17,413 bases of DNA from the NCBI GenBank assembly GCA_001414345.1, contig LLCB01000609.1:1-17413 (forward strand). Reading direction: 5' to 3'. Source of the stretch: Hymenoscyphus infarciens. Its lineage: Eukaryota > Ascomycota > Leotiomycetes > Helotiales > Helotiaceae. Under the pieces are notes generated by a model that was not told the origin of the DNA, ran no database searches, and worked only from the letters and a program-made list of their open reading frames with translations. This document shows, one piece after another, positions 1-9,414 of the stretch. Both the position numbers and the translations under genes were made by a program. Within the stretch, counting starts at the first letter, position 1. The number at the start of each line of letters is the position of its first letter.

Positions 1-1290
1 TATTACTTAATAATTACTATTATAATATATAATAATAGTAAGAATATAATAACTCTATAGTAGTATACTACTTTCTACCTAATAGCTAATAATTAGCCTC
101 TCTTTTATTTATATCTATTATTATATAGTATATAATAGTAAATAAAGAGCGATTATCTCTTAAAATAATAATACTACTAGCTACTAACTCTACTCTAACT
201 ACTAGATACTATAATAGTAGATAAGTTATATTCTTTATAATAAACACGTAAATAATACTCTAGTTAACTCGACACTATACTAATTAATAACAAAAGACTT
301 AAGACGAGTCTTTTTTAAGAAGAGAGAATATAATAGTATACTATTCTAAATTATTAGTACTATCTTAAATTGTTAGTATTTATAAAACTACTAATACCTC
401 TATAACTTATAAGAGAGAAGGTACTAAAGAGAGTAAGAATTAGATATTATATATTTCGTTTTAAGGCTTTATATATTTAGCTTTAAAGCTCTTATTATTT
501 TAGTTACTATATTAGAAAGAGCTTAGTTATTATTCTTATTAGGACTTAGTAGTCTCTAACCTCTTATATATAAATGTTTATACTTAATATAAAAGAAGAA
601 TAGTTTTTCCTTTTCTTCTATATTAGTACCTAGTAGTTATATATATTATTCTATCTCGAACGTACTCCTATATATCTCTTCGCTAGTAGTATTTATTTCG
701 TAATATTATATATACTATTATAAAATATTAAGACTTATTTACTTTCTACTACTCTAAGAGCGAATTTATAGAGTAATTATTCTTCTTCTTATTAATTAGC
801 TTATTATTAAAGTACTAATCTATATCTATACTCTAAGTAGATGTTTTAATTACTTATTTAAGACGACTATGTTAATAGTTTAAGAGAGAGAGTATAGAAG
901 TAAATAATACTAAAGGTTTAATTAACACGATATTCTCGAATATACTTAAGAATTAAAGTATAATTTTCTAGTATTTAGTATTATTTTAGTTAAGAATCTA
1001 AAGCGTATATAATCTAATATAGAATATTAACATCAAATAAAGAGAGATACTCTTTAACTTTTATAAGTCTAGTTTTAAAGGTATATTAAATATTATTATT
1101 AATATCTTTAAATTAGCTCTTTTTATTACTAATAGTTTTAAGTAAATTATTTAATCTTTATAAGATTCTAGATATATCTAGTAGATAAAGTTTAGCTTTT
1201 AATACTTAGTAGATAAATTTATAAAAAGAGACTAGTACTTGCTTTAAAATTTCAATTAAAGCTTAGGCTATAGAATAAGAAAATCAAGAC
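1..1290. repeat. AT-rich block with RIP signature (decayed repeat)
   Basis: This block is extremely AT-rich. The first 240 bases contain no CpA and no TpG dinucleotide at all, while TpA is everywhere and a few CpG steps survive. That is the expected result of repeat-induced point mutation, which turns CpA into TpA (TpG into TpA on the other strand) in duplicated DNA of ascomycetes. There is no open frame of useful length on either strand, so the original element, probably a transposon, cannot be named. CpA and TpG reappear gradually after about 1020, and composition becomes ordinary around 1290-1330, so the right edge is approximate. No terminal repeats or target-site duplication could be recognised by eye. 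Confidence 0.85.
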
Positions 1291-2153
1291 TTATAATAGA
1301 GGAAAAGAGATTAGTATTAACAAATGACAAGTTATAAAGAAGACAAAAATGACTACCAAAGCTGCTCGCTTGTTAGAAATGTCTTCTTTTCCTAATTATT
1401 TATTGACTTATATTAGCTACTATAATTGATAAAGGATTCAAGCTAACTAGCACTTATGTTAAGCGAAGACTCTTTCCCATCTTAATTTTATCTCGAGGAG
1501 AGCTATCAGTTTCGAGAAGCTGGACATGAATTACAGAAATATGTAGGAAGTGAATGCTTATAATTTGATCTTTAGTTTATGCTTGCTACATGGTCCTTTT
1601 GGTGTTTTTGTGTTGCTACGCCACACGTGACCTTTCAACGTGAGTCTGAAAACTTCATAAGATTATCGAATGTTCTGTGTGGGCTTTGTTTTTGAGGCTT
1701 GGGAGGAAATGCTGGTAGTACTGCGAACAATGGGACCGGGAAATAGCATAGTGGAATTGGCTTTTATGAAGGTTGTATTGGTCGGGAAACATAGTTTTGT
1801 AGATCAAGGTTGATAATCTTAATTTATTGGTAGCTAGCGAAAATGGAAAGTAGTCTACATAGTAGTATATCAGGTATTGTCTAATTTCGTTTCCCTGGCT
1901 CAACGGCTGTTGGAAAGTCCAAGTGATAATTAAAAGAAGGACGGCTATGTTTGAAGGATTATGAACACCGTTTCAGGTAAGGAGCTGAGATATTTTAGAG
2001 TGCTTCTGTACGAGATCTATTTTATTGCTTCAACGCTTGCCTATCTAAATTCTCCGAGGGACCACCTGGCGAAGTGACGCAACAGTTCAAGATGAAATAC
2101 CCTTCCACATTCCAAAGTACAATTCCACTGTACGAAATCCTTTAAAACTTCTC
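1291..2153. other. Intergenic stretch beside the RIP block, no gene seen
   Basis: Composition returns to normal here, with CpA and TpG common again. The longest open frame, on the minus strand at 1655-1903, begins with TTG rather than ATG and its product looks like nothing I recognise, so I do not call it. The right part should hold the 3' UTR of the P450. A CACGTG hexamer lies at 1624-1629. Nothing else stands out. Confidence 0.5.
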
Positions 2154-4196
2154 TTAAGCTTCAAACACAACGCCTTCCCCAACTCTAGGAGTGATACAAA
2201 CGAAAAAATCCTTCTGGAAAAACACCCCGTTACACCGACTTTTCCAAGGAGTTATCGGTCTAGTAAGAACTACGTCCCACCGTCTAAACACCTCAACGAA
2301 AAACTTGCTCTGATTAGCATTTGCCATCCTAATTCCCAAACATCTCGTCGACCCCCAACCAAACACTAAATCCATAACTCTCTCCATCTCGCGGAGCTTA
2401 ACCGGGTCCTGACTCAACCATCGTTCAGGTCTAAAGGTTCCCGCATCGGAACCAAAAACAGGGCTTAGTAACAAGCCTGGAAGGTTGAAACCGATGTTTG
2501 TGCCACCGCGGACGTGAAAGCCACTTAGGGTGTCGCCTTGTGGTGGGACAACTCTTTCTCGGAGATAGGTTATTGGTGGAAAGATACGAAGGCCTTCGCG
2601 TATGCAGGCTTGGAGGTATGGGAGTTGACGGACTTCTTCTTCTCTCGCGGGTTTTGATATGATTCCTTGATCAACTGCTGTATCGATCTCCTGGACAACA
2701 TGAGCGTATATGAGAGGATTGCTAATGACGTGGAGTAGAATTGCTCGGATGGATGTTGAGGTAGTGTCAGAGCCTGTAAAGCTAGAAATGAAAAGACGAA
2801 ATTTGTCAAAAAATGTTGCAGATAGAGGATGAAAGACAAATAAAGGGTTAGACAGCTTACAGCGCAATTATGGCTTCGTTCTGGGCATCTTCAGCACTAA
2901 GTCCATTCTTCAAGAAGGAACCCAGCATGTCGTGTCCAAAGTCTCCTTGAACAACCCTCTTAGACACAGTATCTCGTGCGATCTGTTCATTTCGTCAGAG
3001 AAATTCGAGAAATGAGAACCCACAATCGACTTACACCCATAATTCGGCCAACACTATTATGATCCTCAGCTGAAGGTAAAATCTTCTTCAACCACGGAAT
3101 ATAAGAAACCATAGATAGCAAAGAACACGCTTCAGTGTATATCGAAAACTTTTCGACAAAAGGCAGTCTTTCCTCCAATGTTTTAAAAAAGTCGTACTGA
3201 TCCTTATGGGCTTCGATAAACCCCAGAGGGTGACCTAAACATAGACGAGAAATCATGTCAGTAATCAGATATGTAACACTGCTGCCAATATCGAATTCCT
3301 TGACGGAACTACCTGGCATTGTTACAGCATGGTTCTTGATATAAAGAAGCCACTGTTGGAGATTTTCGTCAATTCCTTCTTCGAAATCGGCGATGTTCTT
3401 TCCGTCAAACTAAATAAAAGGGGTTAGCCGACAGAAATATGGTTGTGATGAGAGAACCTAGCAAGATTCGCCTGCAATAACTGTACTTTTGATTATACGA
3501 GATGTTTCAAAACAGTTGAGTTTATTATCCGAAATGATGAGGAGAATCAAGAAACCGACTTTCTGATTCTTCGAAACGTTCTTGAAAAATAATCTCACTT
3601 TTTCTAAAACAAGATTCGGTATGTAGGTGCCCGACAGTAATGACTACGTATGGACTCACACCGGCAGCTAATTGTTGACGCAGCTTATTGTGTCTCGGCC
3701 ACTCTTTCTCGGAAATCAAATTGGATTTCTTAGGGTCAAGCCGAAGAGTATCAAACCAACGCCCACGTTGATAATTCGTTCGCGCAGCAAGGATTCTTCT
3801 GAATGCTTCCGGATCATTGGTGAGTAAGTGGTTTGGACCAATGCGAGCGAGCGGACCTATGAAATGCAAATTTTAGTTGAGCTACTTGGTGATATTCAGA
3901 GGAGTTGACTCACCATACTTCAGATTCGTCTGAATATATATATTAGGCGAGTCTTCAGAAGCAAGGGTTCTCAATAACCACAATCGAGTATAACATGCCC
4001 ACCATGGTCCTGGGATGATTTGTAGATGGAAGAACTTGCGGTAAATCCAGCGATAGATGACGATGATAGCAGCGAGGATTGCCGTGATTACCAGGTAATT
4101 TTGACGAAGTATTTGAGCACCAGGACCAAAAAAGTCTGCTGGATAGATCCTTTCAGGTGTGTTATCCTCCAAATAGGGAATGGTGGTTTCAAACAA
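2154..4196 (-). CDS. Cytochrome P450 monooxygenase, membrane-anchored, five exons
   Basis: Exons on the minus strand are 4196-3914, 3856-3660, 3409-3035, 2982-2861 and 2781-2154. Introns are 57, 250, 52 and 79 bp, all GT-AG, and phases agree throughout, giving about 534 residues, the usual size for a microsomal fungal P450. Counting from the codon at 4196, residues 34-49 form one N-terminal membrane anchor, followed by the IIPGPW hinge (60-65). The I-helix oxygen-activation motif TGSDTT is at 328-333, the K-helix ExxR at 388-391 (EGLR), FRPERW at 442-447, and the heme loop FGWGSTRCLG at 466-475 with Cys473 as iron ligand. It probably hydroxylates a lipophilic small molecule in the ER, needing a P450 reductase; it resembles the pisatin demethylase/benzoate hydroxylase type, but no substrate can be inferred. 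The codon at 4196 is TTG. The frame is open to a TGA at 4253-4251 and has no ATG before exon 3, so the true start is unresolved: an unseen upstream exon, a near-cognate start or a lost start. Confidence 0.88.
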
Positions 4197-4749
4197 TGAA
4201 TGTTTGTGAAGTAGTTGAGGGAGATAGTTAGAGGAAGAGAATTCTACGGCTCACTTAAATACCAATGAAGAGTCCTTCCACAATAACGAAGATCTTCTTC
4301 AGCACTCAGGCTTCAGACAGAGGACTCCCAAGAATCTCTAAGCCATCGTGATTCACCTTCTCTTGACACGCCGAGTCCATTCTTTCCCGAACTGCTAGCC
4401 GCACGATGTGCCTACCAAGCTTTGGAACTGGCGAAAGCAGCTCACGTGAGAAATCACAACTGAATGAATAAAAACAATAACGTAGCATTCTGAGTTCATA
4501 GAGCGTAAGTAAGTAAAGAGTGACCACTACGTCTTAAGAAGCAAGATTTCAAGCGAAGTGATTGTCGTGAGTATTATTACAAACCTATGTACCGGAGCAT
4601 ATTTAATCTGATGAAAAGGGAAATAAGATTGTAATGTTATTAATAATTATTCGAGAGGGTGGAAAGAGTAGGTAAGTCGCTTATCAACTAGGAAATAAAG
4701 AAATCAAAGATCAAGAATCGCAATAACAAGAAGACATCGACCCCGCCTG
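4197..4749. promoter_or_regulatory. Upstream region of the P450, start exon or promoter unresolved
   Basis: This stretch should carry the P450 promoter and, if one exists, its missing first exon. The P450 frame stays open on the minus strand from 4196 up to 4250 with no ATG. Minus-strand ATGs lie farther up, for example at 4380 (MDSACQEK before a GTGAAT donor), but no convincing donor and acceptor pair joins them in phase to exon 1. A perfect 10-base palindrome containing CACGTG lies at 4441-4450, a possible bHLH (Cbf1-type) site about 245 bases above the P450 frame. Confidence 0.35.
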
Positions 4750-5052
4750 CTACTTCTTCCTCTTCTCCTCCACCTTCTTCCTATTCTCATAATCCTTCCG
4801 GGCCCTGTACCTCATCACGGACTCCTCATCCCTCCCCTTCTCATTCAACCTTTTCTGGTACTCCCAGGTGTACTTAAAAGCCCATGCTACGTACCCAGCA
4901 CAATGAGCACAAGGAAGATGCCCATATTTAGCGCAACAACAACTAATTCCAGGTATATTTGGAAACTTTCCGTAGAAAGTGCCAGGTATAGTTAAATCAT
5001 TCGTGATTATACAAGGGATTCTGGGATTATGATTGGTACATTGGCAGCACAT
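4750..5052 (-). CDS. Small cysteine-rich protein, hypothetical, probably incomplete at the 5' end
   Basis: The frame runs from an ATG at 5052 to a stop at 4750-4752, 100 residues. The first half is cysteine-rich: Cys2, Cys3, Cys5, Cys14, then a CCC triplet at 38-40 and PCAHC with Cys48 and Cys51 plus His45 and His50. This spacing resembles a zinc-binding knuckle or ribbon. The second half (about 58-100) is a highly charged, probably helical tail ending in lysines. I do not recognise a named family. The zinc-like motif begins at the very N-terminus, and the same frame runs on upstream as TPCRGFIVW before reaching a stop. The gene is therefore likely longer, with upstream sequence either spliced on or frameshifted. 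A second open frame overlapping upstream (about 5085-5180) also looks protein-like. It could be a real spliced gene, a pseudogene or a sequencing indel. Confidence 0.4.
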   Translation of the reverse strand: MCCQCTNHNPRIPCIITNDLTIPGTFYGKFPNIPGISCCCAKYGHLPCAHCAGYVAWAFKYTWEYQKRLNEKGRDEESVMRYRARKDYENRKKVEEKRKK

Positions 5053-5749
5053 CCAGACAATGAAACCGCGACACGGAGTTCCCCTACTTCCTTACACTTG
5101 TCCCATGTTCGCCTCTCCAAGTCCTCTTGCTTATCAGACAACTGGTCGTCCATACAGGTACATCGGTTGAACTGCTCCTCCGCAGTCCAAATCTTCGGTT
5201 ATGAGGTATTGTTTCCCATGTTTGCTAGATGTTTAGTGTGAATGGTATGAAAAGTCAGGATGGTTTGAGTGGCAGATTTAATAAAAAGTAAATGAACTTC
5301 TTTCTTGTTAACAACAATCTGTCGGTCCAGCTCCGTAATAGAGGAAAAAGTTAACAATCTTGTTGCAAAGGAAAGAATGAACATGGGAAGAACAGTCCAA
5401 AAAGATTTTCAAGTAAACGTTGCAATCGAAGAATTCGAGAAAATCAAGGGCATCACTGGTAATTCCGTGGAAACACTTCAATGAAGGGGAACAACTTTAT
5501 TTTGGCATATCGTCCTCTGCCACTCCCACTTGGGTGTTCGTATCGATCGAGTCGGAAATCCAGTGGAATAAGGCGATGTCCCACAACGCCCGTATTTTAA
5601 TACACCACCCAAAAGAAACTCCTCGTAAAGCTCATGTTGATCGGCGGAAAATTTTTGATGATGTGACATTGCCCTTTTCATTCAGAAGCTAGCCAGCAGA
5701 ATGCATTCAACTCCAAACCGTCCCATGCCATTTCATTCAGTCCAGGTAT
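5053..5749. other. Region between the Cys-rich ORF and rpl31, possible remnant coding on the minus strand
   Basis: Minus-strand positions of about 5180-5085 read WTAEEQFNRCTCMDDQLSDK followed by an acidic and basic helical stretch ending near WDKCKE, in a frame offset from the Cys-rich ORF at 4750-5052. Its composition looks coding, and it may be the 5' part of that gene. Farther up, 5681-5478 (minus, 67 codons) and 5420-5692 (plus, 90 codons) are open, but they overlap each other on opposite strands and neither resembles a known family, so neither is called. The last bases before 5750 should hold the rpl31 3' UTR. Confidence 0.3.
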
Positions 5750-6263
5750 CTATTCCTCAACAACAGCAGTTTGTAAACCCTTCGCATTCTTGACATTGAC
5801 CGCTTGAACGTAGCTGTAGAGCTTCTCCTTTGCACCATCCTCGTCGTTTCGCTTTCTTGAGATGCGGACGCGCAGTCTGTATGGGCATCCCTTGATACCA
5901 GCCTCCCAGACCTTCTTGTTCAATTGGGGATCGAGTCGAACATCGGATGTGCCCTAGAAATTAATATTAGCCTTGCCTTCCTGGCGCAGCCATTGCGGTG
6001 TTGACAGATCCCCCGTATTGATTGCGTACCATTGACAAAGTTGCGAACTTCTTGATCTCCTTGATGGCTCTTGGTGCGCGCTTCTTGAATGTGACACCGT
6101 GGAGCTGTAAATTACAATCAGCACTTCCCCTCTATTATATCTTCCTTGCCCCCTCGTTTCGACGTACTCTCTTGTGGAGGTGGATTGTGTATTCGCGGGC
6201 CACAACATCTGCGATGGCAGATCGCTGGGTCTTGCCGGCAGGCTTCTTGGTCTTTGTCGACAT
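5750..6263 (-). CDS. rpl31: 60S ribosomal protein L31 (eL31)
   Basis: Three coding exons lie on the minus strand, 6263-6168, 6104-6030 and 5953-5750, with GT-AG introns of 63 and 76 bp at phase 0, giving 124 residues, the normal eL31 length. The protein begins MSTKTKKPAGKTQRSAIADV. It continues through the family hallmarks [24 protein letters not shown] (exon 1/2 junction after residue 32) and GTSDVRLDPQLNKKVW, then CPYRLRVRISRKRN, ending in GLQTAVVEE. eL31 is a structural protein of the large ribosomal subunit located near the peptide exit tunnel. The ATG at 6263 is the eukaryotic-type start. An upstream in-frame extension exists but crosses a clear 5' UTR intron, so it is not coding. The protein is intact and conserved. 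Confidence 0.97.
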
Positions 6264-6265
6264 TT

Positions 6266-6332
6266 CTAAATGAATGTTAGGAAAAGCGATTCGATAGGGA
6301 TTCGATATGATTCGTTTGGAAGGAGCACATAC
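6266..6332 (-). other. rpl31: 5' UTR intron of rpl31
   Basis: On the minus strand the donor GTATGT begins at 6332, a CTAAC branch-site match lies shortly before the 3' end, and the acceptor TTTAG ends at 6266, two bases before the ATG at 6263. All three signals match fungal consensus and the 67 bp length fits the coding introns. A leader intron directly before the start codon is common in fungal ribosomal protein genes. A transcript spliced here would lose the in-frame upstream extension. Confidence 0.75.
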
Positions 6333-6428
6333 TGGAGGTTGAGTCGCGAGTTTGGTCGAACTTTTCGTGATTAGAGGCGTCGGGTCAATTTTGAATTTCG
6401 ACAATGTGGGATGGGAAAATGGTGGGTC

Positions 6429-6436
6429 TCACGTGA
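6429..6436. promoter_or_regulatory. TCACGTGA palindrome, candidate Cbf1-type E-box
   Basis: This is a perfect eight-base palindrome about 97 bases above the 5' UTR intron of rpl31. In several ascomycetes CACGTG sites bound by Cbf1 are enriched in ribosomal protein promoters, which fits the position. An octamer alone can occur by chance, so the functional call is an inference. Confidence 0.4.
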
Positions 6437-6668
6437 TCTCGGGAAAGATTCCTTGATGCCTCATTTTAGAGACAAAAAGCCTGAGGCATCCACAGTCTGC
6501 TTTTGTGCCAAGGCATTTCCAAATGAATACGATCTACGACGACCCTCAATTCACGACATAACAAACTTTTGCGCCAGGCGCGTCACCACGCCGCTGAATC
6601 TGATCCTCCTCAGACCATAATCAATCGAAGCGCTTGCGGCAATACAATCGTTCCACCAATTTTCTACG

Positions 6669-6676
6669 CAGTCACA
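6669..6676. promoter_or_regulatory. CAGTCACA, candidate HomolD-like box
   Basis: The octamer is identical to the fission yeast HomolD core (reverse complement TGTGACTG), which acts as a TATA substitute in ribosomal protein genes. It lies about 340 bases above the rpl31 leader intron but only about 130 above the rax1 ATG, which is an odd place if it serves rpl31. It may be chance. Confidence 0.2.
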
Positions 6677-6803
6677 GTTCATCAACGTCACCGGCCACTC
6701 ATTTCCGATCGTTCAATCAGCTCACGAATTCACCTTCTCTATACTAGCCACCTTTTCAGCCTCCAACTTCTCCATTAAAGAACTTCTCCCGCCTCCCTTC
6801 ACG

Positions 6804-8052
6804 ATGGAACAAAACACCCCCTCACCAATGCCCGACATGGAGCGCAACAGACTCCCTACGCTCTTCGAGGTCCTCAGTCGAAGGACATTACCCCCCGTCG
6901 ACCTTTTTTCATTCTACATCTACATGAGAGATCAACAGAGATCGGTGGATTATTTGGACTTCTGGTATGGCTTGGGACGATTGGTGAATTTATGGTTTGT
7001 TACAGCAGAAGACTGACTTTTCACAGGCTCGATGTTGCGCAGCACATGTCATTATGCCGCCACTACGTTAGAGAACTAAGGAGATCGGTGATGATTGGGA
7101 CACCAGATGGGGATAGATCAGGATCAAAGAGGTCATCGCAAATTCTTGAAAACTTAGGGGAGATGAATTATCCAGCGGCGGGGCCTTCGATGTTGATGTC
7201 GGATAAAGAGAAGAATCAAGATGCGCAAATGTCCGCCTACCTTCGAGAAGAGTCAGCCAATGGTCTCAACAACAATGGTTTCCAAAATGGGCATTCCCCC
7301 TCGACTAGTCTTGGATCGGACGCTCGAAATACTACATCGAACGATAGACGAAGGCCGAGTGTTATGAGCAGTCCAATGGATTTCGCCTCAGACTCTAACT
7401 CCCCAGCACATACTGTTGCACGAGCAGATATCAGGGCATCAGCGGAAAAGATCCTCTACACCTTCTTATTACCCGGAGCCGAGCGCGAGATCATTCTTCC
7501 ACACTCGATCACCCACGAAATCACCATCTCCATCGAAGAGCGCAACCGTGACGATCCCGAAGTTTTCGATGCCGCAAAGGACTATGTATTTCAAGCAATG
7601 GAACGTGATGCATTCCCGGGATTTCTCCGAATGAAAGCGCTCGGCAACCTCGTCCCTCCCTCCTTAATACTGAGATTGATAATCGGTCTCCTTTCGATGT
7701 TCGCCGGCTTCTGGGTAGCATTCATCTTCATATTCCTCGATTATGGGCGCCTAACCAGAGTTTGGGTATGTGCCACCCCATTAATTCACCTTCATCTACT
7801 AATATTTTCCTTCAGCTCGTCCTCCCCTTCACAATCGGAGTCTACGGCCTATGTTCCCACCAATACGCCCTCGACCCCCTCCTCGCCCTCATCGGCTACA
7901 GCGAGTACACCCTAATGTCCTTCTCCAAGATCAAAGAACCGTATGTCCGGAAACTGCTTAATAAACGAGCGATTATGGTTTTGGGTGTTACGATATTGAT
8001 TGATGCTGCTTTGGTGGTTCTTTTTGTATTCGTACCCGGGAAGAGATTGTAA
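6804..8052 (+). CDS. rax1: RGS-domain membrane protein, Rax1-like
   Basis: Exons are 6804-6964, 7027-7765 and 7816-8052, with GT-AG introns of 62 and 50 bp, encoding 378 residues. The ATG at 6804 opens directly into the family N-terminus. An RGS-type domain appears in two halves: residues 18-78 (LPTLFEVLSRRTL...SVDYLDFWLDVAQHMSL, interrupted by intron 1 at Trp54) and about 186-262 (AEKILYTFLLPGAEREI...VFQAMERDAFPGFL). Between them is a Ser/Asn-rich, probably disordered insert of roughly 107 residues. Three membrane segments follow at about 271-291, 301-318 and 352-373. This RGS plus C-terminal TM order is that of yeast Rax1, which marks bud sites and poles with Rax2. In filamentous fungi such proteins are linked to polarity and G-protein signalling. 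Whether this copy acts as a GTPase-activating protein cannot be told from sequence. It starts 540 bp from rpl31 in the opposite direction. Confidence 0.9.
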
Positions 8053-9414
8053 AAAGACAAGGGAGAGGGGGAAAGAGAAAATTGGATCGTGGTAACGGCC
8101 TAGGATGGAACATCTTTGATTATGGAGTTTGGGATTTGGGGATCTTGGCGTCGAGGGAGGGGGACTGTGTACAAATGTGGGAGGACTGACTTGGGGATTT
8201 GGCCAACTTGGGCTGTGAAATCCATTCCTGTGATTGCTGAAGGTGAAGATGGGTGATGAAACTTTTTTTTCTTCTTTTTTTCTTTCAATACCTCTTTTTA
8301 ATTCATTGCAATACCCCCTTCTACTTTGATAATGGGATGGGGATGGTTGCTTTTGTGTAGCTTGAATCGAGGAGTTGGGTTACTTTGCGAAGATGGGTAT
8401 ATGTAGCTTTGTAGCTTGAAAAATGGAAATTATCATGTTCATGGATTTAGTCCGGGAAGAATATTTCGGGTCGGTCGGTATTCTGTGGTTGAAATTAATT
8501 TAACCCCCCTTTCTCAAAACCCTGCCCTCCCTCCCTACAAACCTCCGCGCCACAACACCACTCACTCTCGTTTCCACACCTATGTCTGCCGATAAAACCC
8601 ACAGCCTCTGCCCAGATAATCATGCCCGCCAGAGAACCATGGTACCCAGAACCAAAAGAGAGCCCTCATGAATGTGGGTGGACTAGGTAGGTAGCTTAAG
8701 GTATTGCTATTTTGGTCTTCGGCTTGCTTTGGGTTAGTTATCCATATTTTTTATTGTTATTTATTCACAACATGTTAAATGGTTTTATCAGATCAGCAGG
8801 AGGGGTGTCACGTAGAGTTTTGATGCATGCAAGCACGAATGCATCGCTTGATTGTATAGGTTGTATAGGTGAGGTAGGTAAGGTAGGTAAGGTAGTGTTT
8901 ATACCTAGAGGGTGACGTTCTGGAGGTGATCAGAAGTCGTGCCTTCCTTCCTCTTCGGTGACACGGATCTGGGAGGGAAGGAGTAGGGGGGTGACCTACC
9001 TAGGTATATAGGTAAAAAAAGGTATATAAAAAAAAGTCGGGGGAAGGAGCGAGATTGCTGGATTGGATTGGATGGGGAGGTCGTGCCTTGACTTAGGTTC
9101 CCAACGAACTCCAATCTTAAGGTTCTCTCTGCTCTGGTCGTAACCTGGACGTAGGTACCTAGTAGTTAGGCAGCGGGTCGAGAAGTGCCCATTCTCTAAG
9201 TAAAATTCGATTCAATTCAGTGCCATTTTTGTTCATCTGTATTTTCAGTAAACAGATATATCTCCTCTTGTGTCCCTTGATGATTCATTTACTACCTGCT
9301 CTCATCATTCATTTCTCCAGTAAATGCAAGATTCCACTCTGTCTACCATGCAATACACATATCTCCAAACGCCATCCTAATCATCAAGTCATCTCTTCAT
9401 TCGTGAACACCCCT
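8053..9414. other. Convergent intergenic region between rax1 and csn7, no gene seen
   Basis: It should hold both 3' UTRs. There is a pyrimidine run at about 8262-8286 (mostly T, transcript strand of rax1). From 8684 to 9161 it carries a recurring TAGGTA/TACCTA motif (separate entry). Open frames here are short, low-complexity and without family resemblance. Confidence 0.55.
8684..9161. repeat. Cluster of TAGGTA/TACCTA motifs
   Basis: TAGGTAGGTA occurs at 8684-8693. A short tandem array of GGTAGGTAA-type units lies at about 8871-8894. The palindrome TACCTAGGTA is at 8997-9006, followed by two more GGTATATA/GGTAAA variants, and TAGGTACCTA is at 9152-9161. The motif appears in both orientations and in palindromic form. 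It may be a microsatellite family or a DNA-binding site cluster; no function is shown. Confidence 0.5.

Larger units (their letters stand above)
6333..6803. promoter_or_regulatory. Shared divergent promoter region of rpl31 (left) and the rax1-like gene (right)
   Basis: The two genes face away from each other. The region has one perfect TCACGTGA octamer near the rpl31 side and a CAGTCACA octamer near the rax1 side (separate entries). The last 80 bases before the plus-strand ATG at 6804 are pyrimidine-rich, typical of a fungal core promoter or leader. Short open frames inside it (for example 6411-6620 and 6569-6778, plus strand) show no family resemblance and are left out. Confidence 0.5.

Noticed and set aside
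1655..1903. Minus-strand 82-codon frame near the P450 3' side
   Set aside because: It begins with TTG, not ATG, shows no family pattern or splice context, and lies in moderately AT-rich intergenic DNA.
4306..4527. Minus-strand frame ending in a DSACQEKVNHDGLEIL-like peptide, considered as the P450 first exon
   Set aside because: Its first codon is GTG, and no GT-AG pair joins its internal ATG in phase to P450 exon 1.
5420..5692. Plus-strand 90-codon frame and opposing minus-strand 67-codon frame
   Set aside because: They overlap on opposite strands, have no recognisable domain, and cannot both be genes; evidence for either is lacking.
8220..8290. GTGATGA near 8250 as a C box of a C/D snoRNA
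   Set aside because: There is no D box at a suitable distance downstream; only a T-rich run follows.
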